Source: Porphyrobacter sp.
GTDB lineage: Bacteria > Pseudomonadota > Alphaproteobacteria > Sphingomonadales > Sphingomonadaceae
Direction: 5' to 3'
Assembly (NCBI GenBank): GCA_027533455.1
Contig: JAPZUC010000001.1
Location: 310,001-374,000, forward strand
DNA length: 64,000 nt
Part shown: positions 27,650 through 36,852 of the stretch, piece by piece
How positions within the stretch are numbered: the first letter of the stretch is position 1
Layout of the letters: every line of letters begins with the position of its first letter
Notes under the pieces: generated by a model
What the model was told of the DNA's origin: nothing
Seen by the model: the letters and a program-made list of their open reading frames with translations, nothing else
Databases searched by the model: none
Position numbers and translations under genes: made by a program

Positions 27650-28422
27650 GCGGCCTGTCTTTCTGCGGGAAATCGTCCGATCAGCTCTCGCGCCAGTGCC
27701 ATATAGGCGCGGCTGCCGGTGCAGTGCTGGTCATAGATCAGCGCGGGGAGCCCGTGGCTCGGCGCCTCGGAAAGGCGGACATTGCGCGGAATAACGGTTT
27801 CGAACACCAGATTGCCGAGGCAATCGCGCACATCGTCCGACACCGCATCGGTCAGGCGGTTGCGCCGGTCATACATGGTGAGCGCGATGCCAATGATCCC
27901 GAGATCGGGGTTGAAGCGCTGCTGTACCTGATCGACCGTTTGAAGCAGCTGGCTCAGACCCTCGAGCGCGAAGAACTCGCACTGCAACGGCACCAGCAGG
28001 GTATCGGCGGCGCATAATGCATTGAGCGTCAGCAGGCCAAGCGAGGGCGGGCAGTCGATAAAGCAGATATCGTGGCCGGTATGGTTCGCCAGCGCCTTGT
28101 CGAGCCGGTGCGTGCGGCCCTCTACCGCGACCAGCTCGATCTCCGCGCCCGACAGATCCACCGTCGCAGGCACCAGATCGAGGCGCGGAATGCTTGAGGG
28201 GACAATCGCATCGACCAGCGGAACCTGATCAACCAGCAGATCCCAGCTCGAAACTTCGCGCGCTGCGGCATGGACGCCCAATCCGGTCGAGGCATTGCCC
28301 TGCGGGTCAAGGTCGATCAGCAGGGTCCGCCATCCGGTGGCAGCCATCGCGGTGGCGATGTTGATCGCGGTGGTGGTCTTGCCCACGCCGCCCTTCTGGT
28401 TGGCAATCGCGATGGTCAGCAT
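27646..28422 (-). CDS. parA: Chromosome partitioning ATPase ParA
   Basis: This 258-residue deviant Walker-A ATPase moves ParB-parS complexes. The P-loop KGGVGKTT begins at residue 10, and the second signature, LLIDLDPQGN, follows. The start ATG at 28422 has the family N-terminus MLTIAIANQKGGVGKT; the longer frame upstream runs into rsmG. It overlaps parB by 4 bp and lies 56 bp from rsmG, so rsmG-parA-parB are probably one operon. This is the Soj/ParA type of alphaproteobacterial origin loci. Confidence 0.97.
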   Translation of the reverse strand: MLTIAIANQKGGVGKTTTAINIATAMAATGWRTLLIDLDPQGNASTGLGVHAAAREVSSWDLLVDQVPLVDAIVPSSIPRLDLVPATVDLSGAEIELVAVEGRTHRLDKALANHTGHDICFIDCPPSLGLLTLNALCAADTLLVPLQCEFFALEGLSQLLQTVDQVQQRFNPDLGIIGIALTMYDRRNRLTDAVSDDVRDCLGNLVFETVIPRNVRLSEAPSHGLPALIYDQHCTGSRAYMALARELIGRFPAERQAA

Positions 28423-28478
28423 AGGTGTTCCCGTCCTTCCCGGGTGCGGATTCCGCTGAATCTGCACCAGTTCGCGTG

Positions 28479-29105
28479 TCAGGCCTTCACGATGATCCCC
28501 GCCTCGGGATCGGTCAAGGAATGTTTCACGTGAAACATTGCCCGAATCGAAGGCTTCAGTATCTCCAATTCCTGCGCCGCCGAGCGCCCTTTGGGCAAGA
28601 CATAGGCGGTGGCCCTTGTGGAGAAGGGTGCGGATAGTTCGAGAAGTTTGGCAAGCGGTGCGAAAGCGCGTGCCGAAATGGCGCGGGCGGGGAACGGAGT
28701 GACACGTTCGAGGCGCTGTCCCTCGACACGGCACTTGTGCAGTTCAAGCGCCGCGATGGCGCGATTCAGGAAATCGGCCCGGCGCGCGCGCGATTCCACC
28801 AGGACCACAGGCATATTCGGGCAAAGCGCCGCGATCACCAGTCCGGGAAACCCCGGCCCGCTGCCGAGATCGAGCCACGGCCCCTGCGCATTCGGTCCCA
28901 ATGTTTCACGTGAAACATTTTCGAGCAGCTGAGCCGAGTCAGCGATGTGACGTTGCCATAGCTGCGGCTCGGTCGCCTTGGCGATGAGATTTTGCTGCTG
29001 GTTCTCCTCAAGCACCAGAGCCGCAAAGGACTCCAGCCGCGCCATTCCCGCCTCGTCGGTCAGGCTGGCGACATAGGCGCGCGCGTCGGCTTCAGTCGTG
29101 ATCAT
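28479..29105 (-). CDS. rsmG: 16S rRNA (guanine527-N7)-methyltransferase RsmG (GidB)
   Basis: This 208-residue enzyme methylates G527 of 16S rRNA. The SAM-binding loop is [14 protein letters not shown]. The gene contains two complete parS sites, encoding NVSRET in the middle and MFHVKH near the C-terminus. Its start overlaps the mnmG stop by 4 bp. The order mnmG-rsmG-parA-parB is the classical bacterial origin arrangement. Confidence 0.96.
   Translation of the reverse strand: MITTEADARAYVASLTDEAGMARLESFAALVLEENQQQNLIAKATEPQLWQRHIADSAQLLENVSRETLGPNAQGPWLDLGSGPGFPGLVIAALCPNMPVVLVESRARRADFLNRAIAALELHKCRVEGQRLERVTPFPARAISARAFAPLAKLLELSAPFSTRATAYVLPKGRSAAQELEILKPSIRAMFHVKHSLTDPEAGIIVKA
28522..28537. 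promoter_or_regulatory. parS: parS site 1 (inside rsmG)
   Basis: TGTTTCACGTGAAACA is an exact match to the ParB-binding consensus TGTTNCACGTGAAACA. It lies near the 3' end of rsmG and encodes part of MFHVKH. Confidence 0.95.
28902..28917. promoter_or_regulatory. parS: parS site 2 (inside rsmG)
   Basis: TGTTTCACGTGAAACA, exact match to the ParB consensus, lies about 380 bp from site 1. In the rsmG frame it encodes NVSRET. Confidence 0.95.
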
Positions 29106-30952
29106 GCGGCCAACCTCCGGCGTGCATGGACAAGCAGCGCCGAAAGTGCCGCCGGGGTGACGCCAGGAACCCGCCCCGCCGCTGCCAGCGTGCCGGGTGC
29201 TGCCTTGGTGAGGCGCTCGACCATCTCGTTCGAGAGACCCGGCACCTCGCCATAAGGAAAATCGGCCGGCAGCGGCAGCGCCTCGCTTGCCCGCAGATCG
29301 CGCAGCTCCGAATCCTGACGGGCGAGGTATGGCGCATAGGCTGCATCCTCGGCCATTTCCTCGGCGAGCAGGGGATCGAGCTTCGTGATATCACCCAGCC
29401 ACGGTGCGAGCCCCTCGGGCGTGACACCGTCGTACCGGAGCCATTCGGCGAGCGACTTCTCGCCCTGATCGCGGCGGACGATCAGACCGCTATCCGCAAG
29501 ATCACGGGCGTGGACTTTTTCGGAATGTTTCACGTGAAACATTTTGCGCACTTCTTGACGCCGCTCCCACCACCGACGGCGCTCCTCACCAATGCACCCT
29601 GCTTCGATACCGAGACCTATAAGCCGCGTTGCCGCGTTGTTGGCGCGCAGGCGAAGGCGATATTCAGCCCGTGCGGTGAGCATGCGATAGGGTTCGGAGA
29701 CGCCCTGCAAGGTCAGATCATCCACCATCACCGCTATATAGCTGTTGGCGCGGTCCAGCGCCGGTGCCCGCCTGCCCAGCGCCGCCGCAGCTGCCTCTAG
29801 GCCCGCCACCAGACCCTGTGCGGCAGCCTCTTCATATCCGGTGGTCCCGTTGATCTGCCCCGCGCAATACAGCCCGGGGATCGCCCGTACCTGCAAGTCA
29901 GGCGTGAGCGCGCGCGGATCAATATGATCGTACTCCACCGCATACCCCGGCTGCACGATCACCGCCCGTTCGCAGCCCGGCATGGTGCGGACGACCAGCT
30001 CCTGCACGTCGACCGGCAGCGAGGTACTAATGCCATTGGGATAGACGAGGTGCGTATCCAGACCTTCCGGCTCAAGGAACACCTGATGCCCCTCACGGTC
30101 ACCGAAGCGGTGGATCTTGTCCTCAATCGAAGGGCAATAGCGCGGTCCCGCGGCCGCAATCGCTCCGGAAAACAGCGGTGAGCGGTGGAGATTGGCGCGG
30201 ATCGCATCGTGCCCAGCTTGGGTGGTTCGAGTGATGGCGCAGAACACCTGCGGGTTGATGCGTGCAGGCGTGAGCGGGGACATGGTCCAGCTCTCGCCAT
30301 CCGAGGGTTGCTCTTCGAGCACCGCCCAGTTGATCGTCCGTCCGTCAATCCGCGGCGGGGTGCCGGTCTTGAGGCGCGCCATTGGCAGATCGGCACCGCG
30401 AAGCTGCTCGGCCAAACGGCGCGCGGCATTCTCGCCGATGCGCCCGCCTTCGAAGCGCTCCTCACCGCGGTACAGGATGCCGCCGAGGAAAGTGCCGGTG
30501 CACAACACCACACGGGGCGCTTCCAGTATGGTGCCGTCGGCCAGTTCCAGTCCGGCAACCCGGCCGCCCTCCAGCTTGAGCGCGGCTGCCTCGCCCTGCA
30601 CCAGCGTGAGCCCTGCTTGCCCCCGCACCGCCTGCTGGACCGCCGCCTTGAAGCGCACCCGGTCAGCCTGAACGCGCGGGCCCCACACAGCACTGCCCTT
30701 GGATCGGTTGAGCATGCGGTAATGGATCGCTCCGGCATCCGCCGCCCGACCGATCACGCCATCGAGAGCATCAACCTCGCGCACCAGATGGCCCTTGCCG
30801 AGTCCGCCGATCGCCGGATTGCAGCTCATTGCGCCGATAGCGTCGAGATCGAACGACACCAATGCGGTGCGCGCGCCCATACGGGCCGCCGCACAGGCAG
30901 CCTCCACCCCGGCGTGACCGCCGCCGATGACGAGGACATCGAAGCTTTGCAT
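29102..30952 (-). CDS. mnmG: tRNA uridine-5-carboxymethylaminomethyl modification enzyme MnmG (GidA)
   Basis: This 616-residue FAD enzyme works with MnmE to modify U34 (cmnm5U) of tRNAs for split-box codons. The dinucleotide-binding start is [12 protein letters not shown], followed by [21 protein letters not shown]. The start ATG at 30952 is the first before the FAD motif. It contains one complete parS, encoding MFHVKH around residue 472. Its stop overlaps the rsmG start. The partner, mnmE, is next upstream in the gene order, and tandem parS sites sit between the two. Confidence 0.96.
   Translation of the reverse strand: MQSFDVLVIGGGHAGVEAACAAARMGARTALVSFDLDAIGAMSCNPAIGGLGKGHLVREVDALDGVIGRAADAGAIHYRMLNRSKGSAVWGPRVQADRVRFKAAVQQAVRGQAGLTLVQGEAAALKLEGGRVAGLELADGTILEAPRVVLCTGTFLGGILYRGEERFEGGRIGENAARRLAEQLRGADLPMARLKTGTPPRIDGRTINWAVLEEQPSDGESWTMSPLTPARINPQVFCAITRTTQAGHDAIRANLHRSPLFSGAIAAAGPRYCPSIEDKIHRFGDREGHQVFLEPEGLDTHLVYPNGISTSLPVDVQELVVRTMPGCERAVIVQPGYAVEYDHIDPRALTPDLQVRAIPGLYCAGQINGTTGYEEAAAQGLVAGLEAAAAALGRRAPALDRANSYIAVMVDDLTLQGVSEPYRMLTARAEYRLRLRANNAATRLIGLGIEAGCIGEERRRWWERRQEVRKMFHVKHSEKVHARDLADSGLIVRRDQGEKSLAEWLRYDGVTPEGLAPWLGDITKLDPLLAEEMAEDAAYAPYLARQDSELRDLRASEALPLPADFPYGEVPGLSNEMVERLTKAAPGTLAAAGRVPGVTPAALSALLVHARRRLAA
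29526..29541. promoter_or_regulatory. parS: parS site 3 (inside mnmG)
   Basis: TGTTTCACGTGAAACA lies inside mnmG, encoding MFHVKH in that frame, as in the rsmG 3' end. Confidence 0.95.
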
Positions 30953-31021
30953 GCGCGGGCAGATAGGCCCCGAAGGACGAATCGTCAAAGAGTGTTCGCG
31001 AGAAGGAGATGGTGGTGCAAA

Positions 31022-31037
31022 TGTTTCACGTGAAACA
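31022..31037. promoter_or_regulatory. parS: parS site 4 (intergenic, mnmG-mnmE)
   Basis: TGTTTCACGTGAAACA, first of two sites in the 138-bp gap between mnmG and mnmE. Confidence 0.95.
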
Positions 31038-31058
31038 TTTGGGCAAACCTGTGTTCAA

Positions 31059-31074
31059 TGTTTCACGTGAAACA
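31059..31074. promoter_or_regulatory. parS: parS site 5 (intergenic, tandem with site 4)
   Basis: TGTTTCACGTGAAACA, 37 bp centre-to-centre from site 4, immediately before the mnmE stop region. Confidence 0.95.
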
Positions 31075-31090
31075 TTTTCGGCGGCAGCAG

Positions 31091-32374
31091 TCACTTCCCG
31101 ATGCAGAAGCGCCCGAACAACGTGTCGAGCATATCCTCGGTCGTCGCCCTTCCGATTAGCCTGTCAAAAGCGAGCCGCGCGCGGCGCAATTCCTCGGCAA
31201 CCAGTAAGGGATCCGCAATACGCCCCGCCGCCTCCAATGCTTCCGCCGCTTCGGAAAGCCGCGCGTACTGGCGGGCGTTCAGGGCTGCCTCACCCGGCTT
31301 GGGGAGCGCATTGCGCGCATGGGCAACAAGTGCCTGCTTGAGCGCCGCTACGCCCTGACCCGTCTCCGCCGACAAGGCCATCCCGGATCGCTTGGGAGTG
31401 AACCCCGCGCGGTCGGCTTGAGCGGCAATTTCCCACGCGCCCTTGGGCCCCTCGCCCTCCGGGCCGAGCCAAAGGACCAAATCCGCACGCATCAACTCGG
31501 TCTCGGCGCGCGCGATGCCGATAGCTTCGATGGCATCCACCCCTGCGTCTCCGCGAAGCCCTGCCGTATCAACGAAGGTAAAAGGCACGCCCTCGATGGC
31601 GATCGAGCGCTCGATCACATCGCGGGTGGTTCCGGCGATGGGCGAGGTAATCGCCGCCTCGCTCTCGACCAGGGCGTTAAACAGCGTCGACTTTCCTGCG
31701 TTAGGTGGTCCTGCGAAAACAACGCGATAGCCCTCCCCGAGACGCTCGGATCGCGGTCGTGCCAGCCATTCGGCCAGCTCCGACGAAAGCGCAGCAATGT
31801 TCCACGTGAAACTTTCGGGGAGATCAGCCGAGTCCTCCTCGTCCGAGAAATCGAGCACCCCTTCCAACTCGGCCGAGAACCCGAGCAACCGCTCGCGCCA
31901 ACCCTCTACCTGCCGCGACAAGGCGCCGCCCGCGTTGGCAAGCGCAGCGGCGCGCTGAAGCTCGGTCTCTGCGGCGAGGAGATCGCCCAGTCCCTCTGCC
32001 TCGGCGAGATCGATCCGGCCATTGGCGAAGGCGCGGCGGGTGAACTCTCCCGGCTCGGCCCGGCGCAGACCGGGAAGCGTCGCGAGCGCCCCCTCGACCG
32101 CTGCAATCACCGCGCGGCCCCCGTGACAATGCAGTTCGGCAAGTTCCTCGCCAGTCGCGGTGTTCGGCCCCGGAAACCAGAGCACCAGCGCTTCGTCGAG
32201 CAACGCTCCGTTGGTGTCGCGCAGCCGGGCCAAGGATGCACGGCGGGCATCAGGCACGCGGCCGGCCAAAGCCGCCAACGCCTTCCGCGCTGACGGACCC
32301 GAGACGCGGATTACCCCCACGCCCGCGGGCGGCGCGCCGCTAGACAGCGCGAAGATCGTCTCGCCCGCGCTCAC
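31091..32374 (-). CDS. mnmE: tRNA uridine-5-carboxymethylaminomethyl modification GTPase MnmE (TrmE)
   Basis: This 427-residue GTPase is the partner of MnmG in wobble-uridine modification. The G1 loop is GPPNAGKST, the G3 motif DTAGL, and the C-terminal FCIGK is intact with its key cysteine. The N-terminal folate-binding domain begins with ETIFALSSGAPPAGVGVIRVSGP. The GTG at 32374 is chosen because it gives the family start, 6 bp after the preceding gene's stop; a TTG at 32380 is also possible. A degenerate parS-like site lies inside it, encoding part of FTWN. Confidence 0.95.
   Translation of the reverse strand: MSAGETIFALSSGAPPAGVGVIRVSGPSARKALAALAGRVPDARRASLARLRDTNGALLDEALVLWFPGPNTATGEELAELHCHGGRAVIAAVEGALATLPGLRRAEPGEFTRRAFANGRIDLAEAEGLGDLLAAETELQRAAALANAGGALSRQVEGWRERLLGFSAELEGVLDFSDEEDSADLPESFTWNIAALSSELAEWLARPRSERLGEGYRVVFAGPPNAGKSTLFNALVESEAAITSPIAGTTRDVIERSIAIEGVPFTFVDTAGLRGDAGVDAIEAIGIARAETELMRADLVLWLGPEGEGPKGAWEIAAQADRAGFTPKRSGMALSAETGQGVAALKQALVAHARNALPKPGEAALNARQYARLSEAAEALEAAGRIADPLLVAEELRRARLAFDRLIGRATTEDMLDTLFGRFCIGK
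31798..31813. promoter_or_regulatory. Degenerate parS-like site (inside mnmE)
   Basis: TGTTCCACGTGAAACT has one mismatch (last base) to TGTTNCACGTGAAACA. One half-site is intact and the other carries the mismatch, so ParB binding may be weak. Confidence 0.5.
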
Positions 32375-32379
32375 AGAAT

Positions 32380-32631
32380 TCAATCGGACTTCTTCGACCC
32401 TGATCCGGCCTTCATCCCGCCTTCCACGAAGCTCTGGAACAGCTTCAAGCCGACCTGCCCCATCGGCGCCAGTGCAGAGGCATATTGTTGCAACTGGTCG
32501 GGGCTGGAGACACCCTGCATGGCCTTGGCGATGTTCTCGACATAGACGTTGTTGGCCGCGCTCACATCCGGCAGGCCCATGAAGCTGCGGGCTTCCTCGG
32601 GCGTGCAATCGACTTCGATGGTGATCTTCAT
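32380..32631 (-). CDS. DUF6489 family small protein
   Basis: This 83-residue protein starts MKITIEVDCTPEEARSFMGLPDV and then has an amphipathic helical stretch (LKLFQSFVEGGMK). Proteins with this start are common next to mnmE in Sphingomonadales and are grouped as DUF6489; the function is unknown. An AGGAGA-type RBS lies before the ATG. It is cytoplasmic, and the mnmE start follows 6 bp after its stop, so the two are probably co-expressed. Confidence 0.8.
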   Translation of the reverse strand: MKITIEVDCTPEEARSFMGLPDVSAANNVYVENIAKAMQGVSSPDQLQQYASALAPMGQVGLKLFQSFVEGGMKAGSGSKKSD

Positions 32632-32739
32632 GGGGTGGTCTCCTCTCCCGCATTCCGCCTGTCTCATTTGGGCTTGGCACGCCGTCAAGGCAAGAGATAG
32701 ACCTGCGGCAACCCTGAACACCCCTGAGAGAGAAACCCC

Positions 32740-33438
32740 ATGACCCTGAATGCAACCATCCCAACCCTCGAAGGTGGCGCAAGCTTCGGCGCCTATGTCG
32801 CCACGCCCGCCAGCACGCCGCGGGGCGCGATCATCGTCATCCAGGAGATCTTCGGGGTGAACCCGGGCATCCGCCAGAAGTGCGACAAACTTGCATCAGA
32901 AGGCTACCTTGCGGTCGCCCCCGACCTGTTCTGGCGGATCGAGCCGGGCATCGAGCTCGATCCCGATGTCGAGCCCGAATTCCAGCGCGCGCTCGGCCTG
33001 TTCGGCGAATTCGATCAGGACGCGGGCATCCGCGATATAGAGGCCACCATCCACCACATCCGCCGCACCCTTGGAGTCGCCAAGGTCGGCTGCGTCGGAT
33101 ACTGCCTCGGCGGCCGGCTCGCCTTTATGACCGCAGCACGCACCGACATTGACGCCAGCGTCGGCTACTACGGCGTGGGGATAGACGGGCTGCTGCATGA
33201 AAAGCACGCGATCGCCCATCCGCTGATGCTGCACATCCCCACCGAAGACGGCTTTGTTCCACGTGAAACACAGGAAGCCATGCACGCCGGACTGGATGAC
33301 CATCCCAAGATAACGCTGCACGATTACAAGGGGCTCGACCACGGCTTTGCGACCGAACACGGCAAGCGCCGGCAAGAGGAAGCCGCGAACCTTGCCGACG
33401 GGCGCACGGCAGCGTTCTTTGCCGAGCATCTGGGTTGA
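32740..33438 (+). CDS. Dienelactone hydrolase family protein
   Basis: This 232-residue alpha/beta hydrolase has the dienelactone hydrolase triad: nucleophile Cys in GYCLGGRLAF (near residue 127), an Asp in the loop before PTEDGF, and His in DHGFATEH. It is cytoplasmic and the natural substrate is unknown. A full parS (TGTTCCACGTGAAACA) lies inside the gene near its 3' third and encodes part of VPRET. It overlaps the next gene by 4 bp. Confidence 0.92.
   Translation: MTLNATIPTLEGGASFGAYVATPASTPRGAIIVIQEIFGVNPGIRQKCDKLASEGYLAVAPDLFWRIEPGIELDPDVEPEFQRALGLFGEFDQDAGIRDIEATIHHIRRTLGVAKVGCVGYCLGGRLAFMTAARTDIDASVGYYGVGIDGLLHEKHAIAHPLMLHIPTEDGFVPRETQEAMHAGLDDHPKITLHDYKGLDHGFATEHGKRRQEEAANLADGRTAAFFAEHLG
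33255..33270. promoter_or_regulatory. parS: parS site 6 (inside dienelactone hydrolase gene)
   Basis: TGTTCCACGTGAAACA fits TGTTNCACGTGAAACA exactly (N = C). It lies about 2.2 kb from the tandem pair and is the closest site to the inferred origin. Confidence 0.92.
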
Positions 33439-34064
33439 CGCACCCCGCCCTCCTCGCGCTGGCACTACTCACCGCGCCTGCAACCGCGCAGGAGGGACCA
33501 CAGCAGCCTGCGCTGGAAGACGGCGAAACGATCGAGAGCGAACTGCACGCCGACCTCAACAGCGATGGCATGCCCGATCTCGCCTATATCGCCGTCCGCG
33601 AGGACTTCCGCGAGCTGCGGGTGGTGACGAGCTACGTCGATGAATTCGAAACCGGCGAAAACCCGGTGCAGCGGCTCGCGCTTGATACTTATCCGCTAGC
33701 CGATGCGACGCTGACGATTGCAGGGAAAAAGACCAACGTGCTCGTGCTGGAAGAGCTGACCGGCGGCACTACCGCGATCCTCAGCACCCACCGATTCCGC
33801 TGGGAGGAAGGTCTAGGGGTGATGCGGCTGATCGGGCTCGACGCGACGCTTTACAGCCGCACCTTCGCGCATGATGGCAAGGAAGCGAGCTGGAACCTGG
33901 TGACGGGTGATCTCATCACGCGCACCCTGAAGCTCAACAAGGGCAGAGAAAATCGCGCCTATGACAAAGTGGGCGAAACCCGAAGCAAAAGGCCAAGTCC
34001 GGTGCTGGTGATCGAGGAATCGCCCGATGGGGCAAGCCTGCTCGGGTTGCCGGACGGGCAATGA
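33435..34064 (+). CDS. Hypothetical secreted protein
   Basis: This 209-residue protein starts at a TTG that overlaps the previous stop (TTGA). The N-terminus is a signal peptide, MTHPALLALALLTAPATAQE, which supports this unusual start. The mature part has an FG-GAP-like calcium-binding hint (ADLNSDGMPDLAYIAV) and otherwise beta-rich sequence. I do not recognise the family. It is presumably periplasmic and part of the dienelactone hydrolase operon. Confidence 0.72.
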   Translation: MTHPALLALALLTAPATAQEGPQQPALEDGETIESELHADLNSDGMPDLAYIAVREDFRELRVVTSYVDEFETGENPVQRLALDTYPLADATLTIAGKKTNVLVLEELTGGTTAILSTHRFRWEEGLGVMRLIGLDATLYSRTFAHDGKEASWNLVTGDLITRTLKLNKGRENRAYDKVGETRSKRPSPVLVIEESPDGASLLGLPDGQ

Positions 34065-34075
34065 GGGAGGAAATG

Positions 34076-34477
34076 ATGGGGAACGGGCACGCAGGCCTCG
34101 CCAAGTGGCACGAGTACATGATGGGCGGCAGCGATCCCGCCGTGCTGTCGGATCTGCTTGCGGATGATGCCGTCTTCCACTCGCCCGTGGTGCACACCCC
34201 ACAGGCGGGTAAACCCGTGGTGATGGCCTATCTGGTTGCCGCTTCGCACGTGCTCGGCAATGACAGCTTCCACTATGTCCGCGAACTGGTCGACGGAGAC
34301 GAGATGATGCTCGAATTCGTCACGGAGATTGACGGAATCAGCATCAATGGAGTCGACATCATCCGTTTCAATTCGGATGGAAAAATATGTGATTTCAAGG
34401 TGATGGTTCGTCCCTTGAAAGCCATCAACAAGGTCTGGGAGATGATGGCCGCGCAGCTACAGACGACCAAGGCCTAA
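34076..34477 (+). CDS. Nuclear transport factor 2 (SnoaL-like) family protein
   Basis: This 133-residue protein is an NTF2/SnoaL-type cone fold, with an early WHEYMMGGSDPAVLSDLLADDAVFHSP and a late EFVTEIDGISINGVDIIRF. Family members are diverse (isomerases, cyclases, scaffolds), so the substrate cannot be inferred. The ATG at 34076 has GGAGG 5 bases upstream; starts at 34061 (overlapping the previous stop) and 34073 are also in frame. It is probably in the same operon as the preceding gene. Confidence 0.85.
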   Translation: MGNGHAGLAKWHEYMMGGSDPAVLSDLLADDAVFHSPVVHTPQAGKPVVMAYLVAASHVLGNDSFHYVRELVDGDEMMLEFVTEIDGISINGVDIIRFNSDGKICDFKVMVRPLKAINKVWEMMAAQLQTTKA

Positions 34478-34486
34478 CCCGCGAAC

Positions 34487-34879
34487 CTAGTTCAGCACAG
34501 CGAAGTTGACGATCATCTTGCGCACATCGGGGTCGAGCGTCTCGGGCAGGTCGCGCTCGAGCATCTCGCGGCGGCTGCCGATGCTCTCCGCGATCAACAC
34601 GCGCTTCATCGCCCAGTCCGGGCAAGTCCGCGCCGCAATCTCGCGGTGATCGAGCACCGAGACACCGCTGTGGCGCGGATCGGCGGTGATCGTTTCCATC
34701 AGCGCGGCAACCTCGCCCTCCTCGCCTTCCAGCAGCTGGAGGAAGTTGCGGCCGTTGAACAGCAGCAACCCCGTTATGCCGCGAGCCGGATTATTCCGCG
34801 CGCTCGTGGCGAGGATGGAGTCAACCTCTTCGCGCGGCAGGGTCGGCGCGGTGCTGATATAGAGATACTGGCTGAGCAC
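34487..34879 (-). CDS. Short BLUF-domain blue-light photoreceptor
   Basis: This 130-residue protein is essentially a single BLUF domain, which binds FAD and signals blue light by rearranging a Tyr-Gln hydrogen bond. All expected residues are visible with this start: Tyr7 (YLYIST), Asn30 (NNPARGITG), Gln48 (FLQLLEG), Trp89 and Met91 (PDWAM). A C-terminal helical segment of ~35 residues follows. The GTG at 34879 has AAGGA at normal spacing and puts Tyr at position 7, as in short BLUF proteins. An ATG at 34921 would add 14 non-family residues. There is no fused output domain, so it must act on a partner. It lies 62 bp downstream of rho. Confidence 0.88.
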   Translation of the reverse strand: MLSQYLYISTAPTLPREEVDSILATSARNNPARGITGLLLFNGRNFLQLLEGEEGEVAALMETITADPRHSGVSVLDHREIAARTCPDWAMKRVLIAESIGSRREMLERDLPETLDPDVRKMIVNFAVLN

Positions 34880-34940
34880 GTATTCCCGTCCTTGAGGCCT
34901 GTCAGCGCGGTCCGACCCCATGGCCCGCGCTTCAGGTAAG

Positions 34941-36206
34941 CTATTGATTCATAGTCGCGAAGAAGTCTTCGTTGGTCTTGGAATCCTTCATCTTGTCGAG
35001 CAGGAATTCCATCGCGTCTACGGTGCCCATTTGCATAAGGATGCGGCGCAGGACCCACATCTTGCTGAGGTTGTCCTTCTGGACCAGCAGCTCTTCCTTG
35101 CGTGTGCCGGACTTGCCGACATCAAGCGCGGGGAAGATGCGCTTGTCGGAGACCTTGCGATCGAGGACGATTTCCGAGTTACCGGTGCCCTTGAACTCTT
35201 CGAAGATAACCTCGTCCATGCGGCTGCCGGTGTCGATCAGCGCAGTGGCGATGATCGAGAGCGAACCGCCTTCCTCAATGTTACGCGCAGCACCGAAGAA
35301 GCGCTTCGGGCGCTGGAGCGCGTTTGCGTCCACACCACCTGTCAGCACCTTGCCCGACGAGGGCACCACGGTGTTGTAGGCACGCCCCAGACGCGTGATC
35401 GAATCGAGCAGGATAACCACGTCATGCTTGTGCTCGACCAGGCGCTTGGCCTTTTCAATCACCATTTCAGCAACTTGCACGTGACGGTTGGCGGGTTCAT
35501 CGAAGGTCGAGGAGATCACCTCGCCCTTCACGGAGCGCTGCATATCGGTGACTTCTTCGGGCCGCTCATCGACCAGCAGCACGATCAGGAACACTTCCGG
35601 ATGATTGTCAGTGATCGCCTTGGCGATGTTCTGCAGCAGTACGGTTTTACCGGTGCGCGGCGGGGCGACGATCAACGCGCGCTGGCCCTTGCCCTGCGGC
35701 GCGATGATGTCGATCACCCGCGCGCTCTTGTCCTTCACCGTCGGATCGAGCGTGTCGAGCGTCAGCTTCTGATCGGGATAGAGCGGTGTGAGGTTGTCGA
35801 AATTGGTGCGCAGACGGACAGCGTCGGGATCATCGAAGTTGACCTTGGCGAGGGTGGTCAGCGCGAAATAGCGTTCACCTTCGCGCGGTGCGCGGATCTC
35901 GCCTTCGACCGTGTCGCCAGTGCGCAGGCCCCAGCGGCGGACCTGGTTGGGCGAGACATAGATATCATCCGGACCGGCAAGGTAGTTCGCTTCGGGCGAG
36001 CGAAGGAAGCCGAAGCCGTCCTGCAGCACCTCTATGGTGCCGATGCCCATGATCTTCTCTTCGTATTCCTCGTCCTCGGCGAGTTCGCGCAGGATGCTGA
36101 AGAGCAGATCCTGCCGACGCATGGTCGAAGCGCCCTCGACGCCGAGTTCTTCCGCCATTGCGACCAGTTCGGCCGGGGTCTTTCGCTTTAAATCTTTGAG
36201 ATGCAT
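34941..36206 (-). CDS. rho: Transcription termination factor Rho
   Basis: This 421-residue hexameric RNA helicase ends transcription. It starts [20 protein letters not shown], the standard Rho start; the open frame upstream to 36257 is not needed. Visible are the RNA-binding OB fold (around FGFLRSPE) and the Walker [14 protein letters not shown], then [21 protein letters not shown] long leader (36207-36405) precedes it and carries a candidate promoter. It is between hemJ and the BLUF gene in the minus-strand block. Confidence 0.97.
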   Translation of the reverse strand: MHLKDLKRKTPAELVAMAEELGVEGASTMRRQDLLFSILRELAEDEEYEEKIMGIGTIEVLQDGFGFLRSPEANYLAGPDDIYVSPNQVRRWGLRTGDTVEGEIRAPREGERYFALTTLAKVNFDDPDAVRLRTNFDNLTPLYPDQKLTLDTLDPTVKDKSARVIDIIAPQGKGQRALIVAPPRTGKTVLLQNIAKAITDNHPEVFLIVLLVDERPEEVTDMQRSVKGEVISSTFDEPANRHVQVAEMVIEKAKRLVEHKHDVVILLDSITRLGRAYNTVVPSSGKVLTGGVDANALQRPKRFFGAARNIEEGGSLSIIATALIDTGSRMDEVIFEEFKGTGNSEIVLDRKVSDKRIFPALDVGKSGTRKEELLVQKDNLSKMWVLRRILMQMGTVDAMEFLLDKMKDSKTNEDFFATMNQ

Positions 36207-36346
36207 TTTGTATTTCCGAAAGTCAGGAGTGGCCGGCTGGTCAGTACCGCGAGACACGGCGCCCCGGTCAGATAGGGGCTGGGCTTGGAGAAAGCAGACC
36301 TTGTGCGGAGCGTGATTGCCGCTCCGTGTACCGGATGGGTGCGCCC

Positions 36347-36375
36347 GAGATAAGAGCGTCGCAAGCCGAGGTCAA
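36347..36375 (-). promoter_or_regulatory. Candidate sigma-70 promoter for rho
   Basis: On the minus strand TTGACC (36375-36370) is followed after 17 bases by TATCTC (36352-36347). The -35 is good and the -10 is weak. The resulting leader would be about 130 nt, consistent with a long rho leader. Confidence 0.35.
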
Positions 36376-36405
36376 TCGGCGATTGAAGAGGGGTCTAACG
36401 CCCTC

Positions 36406-36849
36406 TCAGAAGGGCTTGAGATAGACCAGGACGACGATAAGCACCAGCAACAAGCCGGGAACCTCGCCGATCATGCGCAGCTGCTTTTCCGTAAGCGGAC
36501 GTTCCCCGCGTGCCATCTTCTTTGTCTGGCCGACCAGCCAGCCATGATAACCGGTCATAACCAGCACCAGCGTCAGCTTGGCGTGGAGCCAGCCGGAGGC
36601 GAACCACCCGCCGCCATAGGCCATCGACAGCCCCAGCACCCAGACGATGATCAGCGATGGCGTGAGGATGATTGTGCGCAGCTTCCCCATGCGGGTCGCC
36701 CACTTGGCCTCGCCCGGCGAACCTGGCGCGTGATCAAGCATGTAGATGCACTGGCGCGGCAGCATGAACAGCCCGGCCATCCAGAACACCATGAAGATCA
36801 CGTGCCCTGATTTGAGGAACAGGTAGATCGAGGAAAGCAGTTCCTGCAT
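36406..36849 (-). CDS. hemJ: Protoporphyrinogen IX oxidase HemJ
   Basis: This 147-residue membrane protein has four helices. It matches HemJ (CopD-like), the protoporphyrinogen oxidase used by most alphaproteobacteria. The N-terminal His (KSGHVIF) and the GWLHAKL motif with the following Lys are conserved features thought to hold heme. It lies 3 bp from hemE, supporting the heme role. The start ATG at 36849 is the family start. Confidence 0.93.
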   Translation of the reverse strand: MQELLSSIYLFLKSGHVIFMVFWMAGLFMLPRQCIYMLDHAPGSPGEAKWATRMGKLRTIILTPSLIIVWVLGLSMAYGGGWFASGWLHAKLTLVLVMTGYHGWLVGQTKKMARGERPLTEKQLRMIGEVPGLLLVLIVVLVYLKPF

Positions 36850-36852
36850 TCG

